From Methanospirillum hungatei (GTDB lineage Archaea; Halobacteriota; Methanomicrobia; Methanomicrobiales; Methanospirillaceae), in assembly GCF_019263745.1 (NCBI RefSeq), contig NZ_CP077107.1, positions 992,001 through 1,056,000 of the forward strand: 64,000 nt of DNA, written 5' to 3'. The notes below the pieces were generated by a model. That model was not told where the DNA came from, made no database searches, and was given only the letters and a program-made list of their open reading frames with translations. This document shows positions 27,102-36,942 of this stretch, in pieces; position 1 is the first letter of the stretch; each line of letters starts with the position of its first letter. The position numbers and the translations under genes are program-made.

Positions 27102-28190
27102 ATGAGTCAACATAATTCAGAAACAATTGCTCATAATTCTTCAATTCAGGGGATTCGGGAATCGTTTCATCATTATCATTCGAGAAAGATTCTGTTTTTA
27201 TTCACCGTTTGTGTTGGTATTTTATTATTGATCGGTATTGCCGCCACTTTTGGTTCATATGATCTGACCCTGACCGATGTGTATACCACCATCCTGGCAG
27301 GGATTTTTCCAGGAATGGGACTATCTGAATCAGTAGCAAGTACCATCATCTGGGAAATTCGCCTCCCCCGTATTGCCATGGCTATTGTGTCAGGTGCAAG
27401 CCTTGGTGTTGCCGGGGCTATTATGCAGGGGGTTTTACGAAACCCTCTTGCTGAACCATTTACGCTCGGTATTTCATCAGCTGCGGCAATGGGCGCATCT
27501 CTGGCGATTATTGGAGGCTTTCGAATCTTTGGATCTTACAGTGTGGTTCTGAACGCTTTTTTGAGTGCATTTGTTGCGACCATGGTCATTTACTCAATTG
27601 CAAAAAGTAAAGGAATGACTCCGGAAGCAATTATTCTTGCAGGTATTGCCATCATGTTCCTCCTTGATGCAGTCACATCCTTTACTCAGTACCTCGGAAC
27701 AGCAGAACAGGTACAAGCAGTTGTATTCTGGATGATGGGAAGTGTCTCTGTAGCAAGCTGGGAAACTGTCTTTATCGTTTTTATAATTGCAGCCCTTTCC
27801 ATCCCCTACCTGATTTACAGGGCTTCTGACATCACCATAATCGGGGCCGGTGACGAGACTGCTCATAGCCTGGGGATTAATGTTGAACGAGTCAGAATGA
27901 GAACTCTCGTTTTCGGAGCTCTCCTGACTGCATCGGTAACCGCATTTTGTGGAATTATTGGATTTGTAGGACTTGTTTCTCCTCATATTACCAGGATGAT
28001 AATTGGAGGAGACAACCGGTATGTCATCCCGGGATCTGCACTGGTTGGCGGAATACTCCTATTGGGAGCTGATACTATTGCACGGACAGTTCTTGCACCA
28101 ATGATTCTCCCGGTAGGAATTATGACTGCTTTTGTCGGAGTTCCGTTCTTTATGTACCTGTTTATGAAAAAGAGGAAAGAATTATGGTAA
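27102..28190 (+). CDS. FecCD-family ABC importer permease
   Basis: BtuC/FecCD-like membrane subunit, 362 residues, about ten spans. It is very similar to the permease at 7556: IIWEIRLPRIAMAIVSGA, AIMQGVLRNPLAEPFTLG, GDETAHSLGINVERVR and GFVGLVSPHITRM. It heads the operon permease, ATPase, exporter-fold pair. Its 3' end overlaps the ATPase start by 7 bp. The dockerin-tagged binding protein at 25666 is divergent and is the likely ligand donor. Confidence 0.92.
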   Translation: MSQHNSETIAHNSSIQGIRESFHHYHSRKILFLFTVCVGILLLIGIAATFGSYDLTLTDVYTTILAGIFPGMGLSESVASTIIWEIRLPRIAMAIVSGASLGVAGAIMQGVLRNPLAEPFTLGISSAAAMGASLAIIGGFRIFGSYSVVLNAFLSAFVATMVIYSIAKSKGMTPEAIILAGIAIMFLLDAVTSFTQYLGTAEQVQAVVFWMMGSVSVASWETVFIVFIIAALSIPYLIYRASDITIIGAGDETAHSLGINVERVRMRTLVFGALLTASVTAFCGIIGFVGLVSPHITRMIIGGDNRYVIPGSALVGGILLLGADTIARTVLAPMILPVGIMTAFVGVPFFMYLFMKKRKELW

Positions 28191-29008
28191 ATGTAGAAAT
28201 TGAAAGAGTATGTTTCAGTTATCCGGGAGCAGATATCCTGCATGATGTAACGTTTTGTATCGGACCTGGAGAGATGACCGGGCTTATCGGTCCGAACGGT
28301 TCCGGTAAAAGCACTCTGATAAAATGTATTGACACCATCTTAAAACCAAAGGGTTCAATCTTGCTCAATGGTAAAGATGTCCTGAAAATGGACCAGGTTG
28401 ATCTCGCAAAAAATATCGGCCTTGTGCCTCAGCATGGGACAAGTGCCATGGATTCAACAGTCTTTGAAACAGTACTTATGGGAAGACGTCCCCATTCAGC
28501 CTGGCGAATTCGCGATGAAGACATTGATAAGGTTGCTGACACTCTGGACCGGCTCAATATTGGGGATCTGGCAATGCGGGATTTCGCAAGTTTGTCCGGC
28601 GGCCAAAAACAGATGGTTCTCCTCGCTCGGGCAATCTGTCAGGAACCTCAGGTGCTGCTTTTAGATGAACCGACTTCAGCCCTCGATATCAGGCATCAGC
28701 TGGAAGTGCTGGATATCGTAAATAACCTGGTGAAAGAACGACATATGTCGGCAATTATTGCCCTTCATGATCTGAACCTGGGTGCCCGATATACAGATTC
28801 AATGGTCATATTAAGAAATGGCAAGATTTTTTCTGCAGGAAAACCAGATGACCTCTATACTCCTGATATGATTGAAGAGGTATATGGAGTAAAGTCAGTG
28901 GTTCTGACAGTATTAGGTAAACCTCACGTTGTGCCGGTAAGTCCGGTAAAAAATGAAACCTTTATTCCAGCACTTATGGAAACTGGTTTTAAGGAGATAC
29001 CTGCCTGA
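28184..29008 (+). CDS. FepC/BtuD-like ABC importer ATPase
   Basis: ATPase subunit, 274 residues. Walker A GPNGSGKST (36-44), signature LSGGQKQM, Walker B LLLDEPTSALD, switch histidine in ALHDLNLGARY. It overlaps the permease and is directly abutted by the next ABC gene (stop 29008, start 29009). It is the only ATPase among the AEPFTLG-type permeases and so may serve both this permease and the one at 7556. Confidence 0.92.
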   Translation: MVNVEIERVCFSYPGADILHDVTFCIGPGEMTGLIGPNGSGKSTLIKCIDTILKPKGSILLNGKDVLKMDQVDLAKNIGLVPQHGTSAMDSTVFETVLMGRRPHSAWRIRDEDIDKVADTLDRLNIGDLAMRDFASLSGGQKQMVLLARAICQEPQVLLLDEPTSALDIRHQLEVLDIVNNLVKERHMSAIIALHDLNLGARYTDSMVILRNGKIFSAGKPDDLYTPDMIEEVYGVKSVVLTVLGKPHVVPVSPVKNETFIPALMETGFKEIPA

Positions 29009-30844
29009 ATGGCACATGAAGAATCACCGGAATATACATCCGGCTATGATGGATCTTTTTTTCACCGTCTCATCTCCCTTTGTATTGACCTCAGACTTGT
29101 TCGTCTGATCCCCGGACTAGGTCGTCATGTAACCAGGACATTTTTTGCTGCTCTTTTGAGTTCATTGGCATCTATCCTGCTTCTCTTTTTAGTGAGTACA
29201 TTTATTTCCGGCCTGATTGACGGAAAAGATCTCATAGTCATGTTTCCTGTTCTTACGGGAATGATCGGGATACTAACCATACGGATCGCAGCAGAGGTCT
29301 TTCGAGAGCGATCTGCACATACAACTGCCGGAGTGATGAAACGGGCGATACGATCACGGATGTATGAACATCTCCTCCAGCTCGGACCCGGATATACCGA
29401 TAGGAATGATTCAGGCTCGATTGCTGCAACTTTTGTAGACGGGACAGAGCAACTTGAGCAGTACGTGGCATACTACATACCCTACATCCTCCTGTGCATG
29501 ATCGTTCCGGCAACACTTTTTGTCGGATTTTCTGTGTTTGTAGATCCTATCACTGCCCTGATTCTCCTGATTTTTGTTCCCCTCGTTCCCGTCATGATCA
29601 TGATCTCTAACCGGAAGAGAAGAATCGGGAGAGGAGATGTTTGGAGGGAATACAAAAACCTGAGTGCATATTATTCTGAAAGCCTGCAGGGACTTCCTAC
29701 CTTAAAACTCTTTAATCAGCATAAAGCACGTGCCGGGGAGATTCGGATACGGGCTGACAGACTCAGTCTTACCTGGATTCGGAGGCTTCGAATTGGACTT
29801 TTAGTAAGTTTTGCTGCTGAAATGGTTCCTTATCTTGGATATGGATCAGCATTACTGTATGTCTGTATCCAGATGAGTGTTGGAGTCATGTCTACCGGAC
29901 AGGTGATGCTAGTTCTTTTACTCGGGCCTGTTTTTTATGAGCATGTCATTCATCTTGGTCAGTACTATCATAACAGTATCAATGCAAAAACCACAATAAA
30001 TGCTATTTTACATCTTATTGAATTAGAACCTACCATCACCGATGGAAAAAAACCATATACAATAACTCCCCCATTGAAACAGACAATCCAATTTTCCCAT
30101 GTTTCTTTTTCATATGAACCGGATCGTCCGGTTCTGAATGACTGCTCCTTTTTTGTAAATGAAGGTGAAATGGTAGCACTCGTTGGAGCTTCCGGAGTTG
30201 GAAAGAGTACAGTGGTTGATCTGCTCTTTCGGTATTATGATCCAGATAACGGCAATATAAAGGTGTGTGGCCTTCCAATCAGGGATATTCCTCTTGATCT
30301 TTTGAGGCAGCAATTATCTCTAGTTTCCCAGGATACGTACCTTTTCTATGATACCATCCGGAATAACCTCCTCTTTGGGAGACCTGATGCATCTGAAGAA
30401 GAGATAATGGAGGCTCTTTCTATCTCATGTCTTGATAAATTCATCCTCTCTCTCCCTAATGGAACAGATACGATGACCGGTGAGCGAGGTCTTCGACTGT
30501 CAGGTGGAGAACGACAGCGTATCGCTATTGCACGAGCAATCTTAAAAGATGCTCCCATCCTCATTCTTGACGAACCTACTGCAAGTGTTGATGCAGAAAG
30601 TGAGCGTCATATCAGACTGGCTCTGAAAACACTTCTGAAGGGGCGGACGGTTCTGGTGATTGCACACCGGCTTTCGACAATTCGTGATGCCTCGCAGATA
30701 CTGGTTATGGAAGAAGGATATATCGTTGAATCCGGAACCCATGAAGAACTGATGAGTATGAACGGAAGATTCGCCTCTCTTGTTCATGCTCAGGAACTTG
30801 CAGGTGGAAAAGAGTATACAGGTTCTTCCGGGGGTATTCTATGA
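29009..30844 (+). CDS. Exporter-fold ABC transporter, subunit A
   Basis: Half-transporter of 611 residues: six spans, then an ATPase with GASGVGKST, LSGGERQR and LILDEPTASVD. It is the paralogue of the gene at 20241 (shared MYEHLLQLGPGYTD, GSIAATFVDG, YYSESLQGLPTLK). It begins one base after the FepC-like gene stops, so a chelate-type importer and an exporter-fold pair are made from one message. That arrangement is reminiscent of siderophore systems using YbtPQ/IrtAB-type transporters. Confidence 0.9.
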   Translation: MAHEESPEYTSGYDGSFFHRLISLCIDLRLVRLIPGLGRHVTRTFFAALLSSLASILLLFLVSTFISGLIDGKDLIVMFPVLTGMIGILTIRIAAEVFRERSAHTTAGVMKRAIRSRMYEHLLQLGPGYTDRNDSGSIAATFVDGTEQLEQYVAYYIPYILLCMIVPATLFVGFSVFVDPITALILLIFVPLVPVMIMISNRKRRIGRGDVWREYKNLSAYYSESLQGLPTLKLFNQHKARAGEIRIRADRLSLTWIRRLRIGLLVSFAAEMVPYLGYGSALLYVCIQMSVGVMSTGQVMLVLLLGPVFYEHVIHLGQYYHNSINAKTTINAILHLIELEPTITDGKKPYTITPPLKQTIQFSHVSFSYEPDRPVLNDCSFFVNEGEMVALVGASGVGKSTVVDLLFRYYDPDNGNIKVCGLPIRDIPLDLLRQQLSLVSQDTYLFYDTIRNNLLFGRPDASEEEIMEALSISCLDKFILSLPNGTDTMTGERGLRLSGGERQRIAIARAILKDAPILILDEPTASVDAESERHIRLALKTLLKGRTVLVIAHRLSTIRDASQILVMEEGYIVESGTHEELMSMNGRFASLVHAQELAGGKEYTGSSGGIL

Positions 30845-32571
30845 AAAAGAACTCACCTTATATCCGCCTTTTTAGTGTATTAGGGCCACAGATCCCTATT
30901 CTTTCTACTGGGATTCTTGCAGAGATTGGTAAGTATGTTTTTACCCTGGGTATTGGTCTTCTTGGAGTAGATCTTCTCCGGATGGCTCGGGCTGGAGAAC
31001 CAGCATCTTTGTTAATTCCAGTAGGATTATTCATCCTTTGTCTTGCCATATTACGGGGAATTTCCGGATATTTAAGCCCATATCTCTGTCATGTGGGAGC
31101 ATACCGGCTCCTGGCAGATCTTCGGGATCAGTTTTATAGGACTATTGAACCTCTGGCTCCCGCAATTCTTATGCAAAAAAGAACCGGAGATATTGTTTCT
31201 ATCGCAGGAAATAATGTTGAGACTTTGGAACTCTTCTTTGCTCACACCATAGCGCCCCTGGTCACGGCTATTGTCATACCAGTTATCGTATTTATTTCCC
31301 TATTTTTCATCCATCCAGAAGTTGCAGGAGTATATGCTCTCCTTACTCTATGCATTGCTTTTCTTCCAAAACTTGCTCTTTCACTCAACGATGAACGGGG
31401 GAACCAGCTCAGGGAACTTATCGGAGGAATCAATTCATTTCTTATTGATAGTGTTCAGGGTATCCGGGAGATACTTGCTTTTTCCCGTTCAGAATCACGG
31501 TTTAAACAGGTAATGTCCATGAGTGATCAATATCAGGATGAATACGGCATCTATGTCCGGAAAAATTCAATTATTACTGCATCCTTTATCCTGATTCTCT
31601 CTGGAGGTGTTATTGTTATGTTGACAATATCCTCCATCCTTGCTACAAGAGGAGAGATAGATCCCCTGAACCTGCCGATTATCATCCTCTTCACTTCGGC
31701 AGGATTTGCATCAATGGCTAATATCGTCGAGATTTCAAAGCAATTCAGCCTCACGTTTGCCGGGGCGAAGCGATTGTATGAACTGATGGATCTTACCCCG
31801 TCTGTCCAGGAACCCGACAAACCTGTTCATCCAGTATCTCTTGAACCATCTCTTTTAGTGGAAAACGTCAGTTTTCGGTATAATCCACAGGAATCATTGG
31901 TTCTTCAGGATATTTCTTTTCGTGTTCCTGCCGGGAAAACAGTTGCAATTGTAGGAATGACGGGAGCTGGAAAAACTACCATATCTCACCTGATCATGCG
32001 ATTTTGGGATCCAGTCTCCGGAAGAATCATGATTGGTGGTCATGAAATCAGTTCGCTTCAGCTTTCTCTCCTTCGCGATACCATAGCGATAGTAACTCAG
32101 GATATTTTTCTTCTTAATACCTCAATCATGGAAAATATCAGGCTAGGAAGAGCAGATGCAACCGATGAAGATGTTATAGAAGCAGCTCAGGTTGCCCGGA
32201 TTCATTCTTTTATATCTGCCCTACCAAAAGGTTACCAGACTCTTGTCGGAGAGAGAGGCGTCCGGCTCTCTGGTGGGGAGAGACAGAGAATTGCAATAGC
32301 ACGTGCTGTACTTAAAAATGCCCCGATTCTCATTCTTGATGAGGCTACATCAGCTCTTGATACCTGTACTGAACTTGAGATACGTGAAGCACTAAAAGAT
32401 CTCAGTTCCGGACGGACGGTGCTGATTATTGCTCACCGTCTTTCAACGATAAAACATGCAGACCAGATCCTGGTACTCCGGGAAGGAACGATTGTTGAAC
32501 GAGGAAACCATGATGAATTGGTCAGGTTGAATGGTGTCTATTCATCTCTTATAAAAGCCCAGGAGATATAA
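30841..32571 (+). CDS. Exporter-fold ABC transporter, subunit B
   Basis: Partner half-transporter of 576 residues, overlapping subunit A by 4 bp. ATPase motifs: GMTGAGKTT, LSGGERQR, LILDEATSALD, AHRLSTI. It parallels the 18505 gene (DLRDQFYRTIEPLAPAIL in the first cytoplasmic loop against DLRNQFYRKVDPLAPAIF). Last gene of the 27102-32571 operon. Direction of transport is unresolved. Confidence 0.9.
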   Translation: MKKNSPYIRLFSVLGPQIPILSTGILAEIGKYVFTLGIGLLGVDLLRMARAGEPASLLIPVGLFILCLAILRGISGYLSPYLCHVGAYRLLADLRDQFYRTIEPLAPAILMQKRTGDIVSIAGNNVETLELFFAHTIAPLVTAIVIPVIVFISLFFIHPEVAGVYALLTLCIAFLPKLALSLNDERGNQLRELIGGINSFLIDSVQGIREILAFSRSESRFKQVMSMSDQYQDEYGIYVRKNSIITASFILILSGGVIVMLTISSILATRGEIDPLNLPIIILFTSAGFASMANIVEISKQFSLTFAGAKRLYELMDLTPSVQEPDKPVHPVSLEPSLLVENVSFRYNPQESLVLQDISFRVPAGKTVAIVGMTGAGKTTISHLIMRFWDPVSGRIMIGGHEISSLQLSLLRDTIAIVTQDIFLLNTSIMENIRLGRADATDEDVIEAAQVARIHSFISALPKGYQTLVGERGVRLSGGERQRIAIARAVLKNAPILILDEATSALDTCTELEIREALKDLSSGRTVLIIAHRLSTIKHADQILVLREGTIVERGNHDELVRLNGVYSSLIKAQEI

Positions 32572-32632
32572 TATCATTCCATGTGGGTTCCTCATGGTGA
32601 CAACCTCATATCACACATGATATCCCCACCGA

Positions 32633-33118
32633 TTAATGAAAAGAATATTCTACCCTGTCCCTGAGTGCTTCATTCATTTGAAAAAACCCCTCACCAGTGC
32701 TTTTCATCATAATTTTTTCCATAAGAGGAAGAATTAAACCAGAAAAAAACTCTTTTTGAATAAAAAGACAGGTGCCATCACCTTTGGCCCTGATCTCTAA
32801 GACATGCTCTCCATCAAGAAGCCCCGGAAATAGGAGGTGACCAAGCCATCTCATTTCATTAAACGGATTCACCTTGAGAAGGACCGGTTTTATATTCATT
32901 CCAAAACTTCCTGGTGGCTGCAAGGAGATTTTAAGATTTGAACCTTCACATATTTCTCCCTGGATTTTTTTGATAAACGGATTCCATTGAGGATATTTGT
33001 CAAAATCAGTCAGAACGGCCCAGATATCTTCAGGAGAGGCATGAATTGTTATCTGGCTGAACAATTCACCAGATCTTCCAGACTTTGTATAATGAGTTGA
33101 ACCATGCTCTCTCTCCAT
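32633..33118 (-). CDS. SRPBCC (START-like) domain protein
   Basis: 161-residue single-domain protein of the polyketide-cyclase/dehydrase SRPBCC group, which binds hydrophobic ligands in a deep pocket. Visible landmarks are ITIHASPEDIWAVLTDFDKYPQWNPFI, split here as ASPEDIWAVL and YPQWNPF, then EMRWLGHLL and a C-terminal helix. No partner gene is in the same transcript. It converges on the exporter-fold pair. The ligand is unknown. Confidence 0.78.
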   Translation of the reverse strand: MEREHGSTHYTKSGRSGELFSQITIHASPEDIWAVLTDFDKYPQWNPFIKKIQGEICEGSNLKISLQPPGSFGMNIKPVLLKVNPFNEMRWLGHLLFPGLLDGEHVLEIRAKGDGTCLFIQKEFFSGLILPLMEKIMMKSTGEGFFQMNEALRDRVEYSFH

Positions 33119-33285
33119 GATAACGTCATATGTTTTCCGGGTAAAAGATGATTATCATTCACAAATATTTCCCAGATAACGAATCTCCAATTCATGTCCA
33201 AAAATCAATCATCGTTTGGTAGATATGGAATGTGTAAGAATTAGCATTAAGTATTTGTACACAAAATAAGGGTTTGGTGGTACCT

Positions 33286-33567
33286 GTGATCGATATCGGA
33301 TCCTATGCGAAATACCCCAAAACCGGAACCTTTGGAACAGTCGTCAGGTTCCAGGAGCAGCATGGGCAGACCTTTGTAGAACTTGACAGCACCCACCTGT
33401 TGTACCGAATTGACCAGTTAATTCCAGCATCTTTCGAAGAGCAAGCCACCATTGACAGCAAGGATAAAGAGATCAAAAAGATAGTGTATGAACGGGAAGA
33501 TCTCGGTGAATCAGCATTCAATGATGCGGCATTTCAACAGGACGGAGCATGTCATGGAGGGGGATAA
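33286..33567 (+). CDS. DUF2098-like protein
   Basis: Short protein of a family I associate with methanogens (DUF2098). The core reads GSYAKYPKTGTFGTVVRFQ, then LDSTHLLYRIDQLIP. Function is unknown; the beta-rich core looks like a small nucleic-acid- or protein-binding barrel, which is a guess. I prefer GTG 33286 with GGTGG five bases ahead; GTG 33277 and TTG 33274 are in-frame alternatives. The C-terminal end is glycine- and histidine-containing (CHGGG). Confidence 0.65.
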   Translation: MIDIGSYAKYPKTGTFGTVVRFQEQHGQTFVELDSTHLLYRIDQLIPASFEEQATIDSKDKEIKKIVYEREDLGESAFNDAAFQQDGACHGGG

Positions 33568-33666
33568 CCCTCCATTTTTATTTTTCGCAGGAATTATTCA
33601 ATATTATTGAGAATTTATCCATATATCCGCATATGGAAACAACATACATGGCAGGAATGAATACCC

Positions 33667-34344
33667 CTAGTTCTCAACATTCTTCCCGTCAAATATCTGA
33701 ATCACCCGGTCAAAATACTCAATATCTTCATCTTCATGTGATATCATCACAATGGTCTGTCCGTTTTCCTGGTTTAGTTGTTTGAAAAGATCAAGAATTC
33801 GTTTGGAGTTGACACTATCCAGATTTGCACATGGTTCATCAGCAAAGATTATATCCGGTTGATTTACCATGGCCCTGGCAATAGCAACCCGCTGCTGCTC
33901 CCCACCAGATAACTCCCGTGGTAAATGAGACAATCTTTCTTTCAGACCCACAACATCCAGGATATCAACACTCATTTCATGGCATTCTTCATCAGATTTT
34001 CCAAGTGCCATTGGGAGGAGTGAAACATTCTCTTCAGTTGTCAGCTCGGGCACAAGAGCATAATCCTGAAACACATATCCAAAATGTTTCAGTCTGAACT
34101 TTGTCCGCTGCCGGTCAGATAATCTTCCAACATCTGTTCCCTGGACCGAGATAAACCCGGATGATGGTCTATCAAGCAGACTGATCTGATACAGAAGCGT
34201 TGATTTTCCACTCCCAGATGGCCCCATGATCCCGACAAATTCCCCTTTCTCGATGTCAATTGAAAGACCATTCAGTGCATGAACATCGACCGTGCCAAGG
34301 CGATAAACCCGGAATAAATCCCGAACTGAGATAACATTCATCAT
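33667..34344 (-). CDS. LolD/MacB-type ABC ATPase
   Basis: 225-residue ATPase of the LolD/MacB/FtsE group. Walker A GPSGSGKST, signature LSGGEQQR, Walker B ending FADEPCANLDS (cysteine where threonine is usual), and SHEDED. It follows an FtsX-like permease gene by one base, which in turn abuts a surface-protein gene. Such ABC sets act by mechanotransmission on extracytoplasmic partners rather than by classical transport in the cases studied. A second, independent set lies at 52536-55784. Confidence 0.9.
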   Translation of the reverse strand: MMNVISVRDLFRVYRLGTVDVHALNGLSIDIEKGEFVGIMGPSGSGKSTLLYQISLLDRPSSGFISVQGTDVGRLSDRQRTKFRLKHFGYVFQDYALVPELTTEENVSLLPMALGKSDEECHEMSVDILDVVGLKERLSHLPRELSGGEQQRVAIARAMVNQPDIIFADEPCANLDSVNSKRILDLFKQLNQENGQTIVMISHEDEDIEYFDRVIQIFDGKNVEN

Positions 34345-34345
34345 T

Positions 34346-35551
34346 TCAGCCCCTCATAGCCGTCAGGATGTCTTCCTTCGCAATCCTCATCGCAGGGAAA
34401 TAACCTGCAATTACAGATGCAATCAGGAGTAATATGGCACTTTCAATCATAATTCCTGACTCTACATAAAGAGAAACATTTCCATCAGGAAATTCTATCG
34501 GGTATACTGAAAAATAAAGAATCAGGGTCTGTATGATACAAAATCCAATTACTATTCCGATAATACCAATAATGAGTGTTTGAAGCACATAACTTTGAAT
34601 AATAATATCCTCATCAATTCCGATTGCCTTTAAAACCCCAATCTCTCTCCGGTTATGCAGGGTTTTAATCATTATCACGATGAACAAAACAACAATTGCA
34701 ATAATAAGACTGACTAACAGAGTAATATTATTGATTATCTGAAAACTCTCAATAGACTCATCAAAAAGACCTCCAGCCTGTTCTTTCCATGTCTTAACAT
34801 CCTCTTTGATTCCGAATGACATCATGGTTTTTTTCACACGATCTTCACGTGTTCCAGGTTCAGTTTTGACCAGGATCTCAACCGATTTGTCAAGAGGATA
34901 TCCAAGGACATCTTCAATCTCATTCCAAGAGACAAAGACCATGTAATCTGTCTGATAGGATTTTGTCTGAAATATTCCCTTTATCCGGTAATCTCTGCTT
35001 ACCCCGTTCACATAATTGACTTTGATAGAATCTCCGGTCTTTACCCCTCCTAAAGACTCAAAAAAATCCTTACTCTCATCCTTATTTCCGGCAACATAAT
35101 TCCCGATTAAGATCTGCCCCCGGTCTTCTCTTGTCAGGAACTGACCCTCTTTCATCATCTCATGGATTTTCGTCACCATCCGTTCATCATCTGGATTAAA
35201 AACACTAACAGGAAGAGCAATCTCATTTGATTTATGAACGAGCGAGGCTCCCATTTCATACCTGGCAGAAGCATGGTATACTCCGGGAATACGGTTCACC
35301 TTTGATACAAGCCCTAAACTGTTATCGATAAACCGGTTATCATCCTTTGGTTTGATGATGATATTGGAGATATAGTAATCCACAGTCTGCTGGTTCATCA
35401 GTTCGATTGATCCTCCAATCACAGAGGAGAGGAATATCATATTGGTGAAGACCAGGGCAATGATGAAGATGGTGAGGAGTGTTCCAGCCTTACTTGACCG
35501 TTTCAGTATCCGGGTTGCGAGAAAAAATGAGATTTTTACGTCGGTAAGCAT
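34346..35551 (-). CDS. FtsX/MacB-type ABC permease
   Basis: 401-residue permease with the MacB_PCD plus FtsX layout: one N-terminal span, a large extracytoplasmic region (about residues 45-270), and three C-terminal spans. The final part, REIGVLKAIGIDEDIIIQSY and a closing PAMRIAKEDILTAMRG, is typical of the family. The start abuts the stop of the upstream surface-protein gene (stop 35552). Confidence 0.88.
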   Translation of the reverse strand: MLTDVKISFFLATRILKRSSKAGTLLTIFIIALVFTNMIFLSSVIGGSIELMNQQTVDYYISNIIIKPKDDNRFIDNSLGLVSKVNRIPGVYHASARYEMGASLVHKSNEIALPVSVFNPDDERMVTKIHEMMKEGQFLTREDRGQILIGNYVAGNKDESKDFFESLGGVKTGDSIKVNYVNGVSRDYRIKGIFQTKSYQTDYMVFVSWNEIEDVLGYPLDKSVEILVKTEPGTREDRVKKTMMSFGIKEDVKTWKEQAGGLFDESIESFQIINNITLLVSLIIAIVVLFIVIMIKTLHNRREIGVLKAIGIDEDIIIQSYVLQTLIIGIIGIVIGFCIIQTLILYFSVYPIEFPDGNVSLYVESGIMIESAILLLIASVIAGYFPAMRIAKEDILTAMRG

Positions 35552-36781
35552 TCACACGTCCCCTCTCCGTGTCCACATCCGGTATCCGAGAAATCCACCT
35601 ATCAGGAGCAGGATTCCTAAGATTATTGAAGATGTATTATCCGGAGGACTTTGAACAGTGAGCGTGAGATTTTCCGTTCGTTCATGTTCACCCCAGTCAT
35701 CTTTGTAAGAGACATGCAGCGTATATGGATATTCACCTGATTCCCCTGAATCCAGGATAAATACTGCCGGTGCATCGTTATGAGGTTCGATTCTTCCAAT
35801 AAATGCCTCTTTATTTCCCAAAAATGGAAGCGTGATCCAAGCCCTGACTGCTTCTGCATCACCAGTTCCTGAATTATCAAGCCGGATTACCAGATCAAAA
35901 GGAGTATTTTTCATAATGCGGGAAGGATCTGTCTCGATAGACATGAGTGATACATCGGCTTCACCTCTGATATCAAGAGAGAGGGTCTCTGATGTGCCTA
36001 TTTCGCCTTTGTCAGGAGTTGTATAGAGTATCTCAATCGGGATCTTGTGAATTCCAGGATTGACATTTGTATCAGTGTTAAAGGTGATTTCTCCAGATGA
36101 CTCCTCACCCTGTTTCAGTTTTTCAATATGAAATGCATTTGTCTGGAGTGGAGCTATGGATGTTCCAGTCTCTTTTACCCGAACGGTGATGTCTTTTGCC
36201 TGACTGACACCGCGGTTTGTCAAAGATATCCTGACAGGAAATGATTCTCCCGGGCGTATCGGGCCAGATGACGACTGCGAGAGTATGAGGGCTGGCTGTC
36301 GTACGGCAGAGATCGGAGTATTCACATTTACCGCAATCGGGTATTTGATACTCTCCTGGTTGCGAAGCCTGATAAGAAGTTCAGCAAAGTAAATTCCATT
36401 TGCAGGCGGAGCCTTGATAACAAAAGAGATCTGAACAGACTGACCTGGTCCAATCTGCCCTTCAAACTGCCCGTTCCCGGCGAAAACATCTATATCCTTT
36501 TTCCCATTCAGGAATACGCTGTCAATGACCGGTGAAGGAAAAACTCCTGTTGATTCAGAGATCTCGTCATTCGTACCAGTCTCAAGCGATGCAGGGATGG
36601 TATCTCCAGAGGTTTTTGTATTTGACAGAGTAACGGTCACAATTCCTTTTTCTTCAGGCATAAGAACTGATGGTGTTATCTGGTAATCGGTCACTGCAAT
36701 GTGAGAATATGCTGCCTGTACTGATCCGCCGGATATCAGGATGCACAAGATGAAGATAAGAGTGTAGACATGTTTTTTCAT
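35552..36781 (-). CDS. COG1361-like surface protein with NEW3-type repeats
   Basis: 409-residue extracytoplasmic protein, anchored by one C-terminal span (SIILGILLLIGGFLGYRMW) with a basic tail. A signal peptide ends near VQAAYS. Inside are at least three Ig-like units recognisable as NEW3/COG1361 modules: TPSVLMPEEKGIVTVTLSN, PIRPGESFPVRISLTNRG and DPSRIMKNTPFDLVIRLDNSG. The gene heads the operon with the LolD/FtsX-like pair and diverges from the HTH_10 regulator at 36943. A role in handling surface material is plausible; there is no direct evidence. Confidence 0.82.
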   Translation of the reverse strand: MKKHVYTLIFILCILISGGSVQAAYSHIAVTDYQITPSVLMPEEKGIVTVTLSNTKTSGDTIPASLETGTNDEISESTGVFPSPVIDSVFLNGKKDIDVFAGNGQFEGQIGPGQSVQISFVIKAPPANGIYFAELLIRLRNQESIKYPIAVNVNTPISAVRQPALILSQSSSGPIRPGESFPVRISLTNRGVSQAKDITVRVKETGTSIAPLQTNAFHIEKLKQGEESSGEITFNTDTNVNPGIHKIPIEILYTTPDKGEIGTSETLSLDIRGEADVSLMSIETDPSRIMKNTPFDLVIRLDNSGTGDAEAVRAWITLPFLGNKEAFIGRIEPHNDAPAVFILDSGESGEYPYTLHVSYKDDWGEHERTENLTLTVQSPPDNTSSIILGILLLIGGFLGYRMWTRRGDV

Positions 36782-36942
36782 AATTGTCCTTCTATATGTG
36801 TAGTTCTATCCCGCAGCATGTGAACTATTGGTGACAGGATACATGTAAGTATGCTTTATAATCAAAACCTGTTTGTGCCATACATGTATGGGTATTATAT
36901 TGAGTAAACAGCATTGAGAATATATAGAGTGTGGGTTATGCC

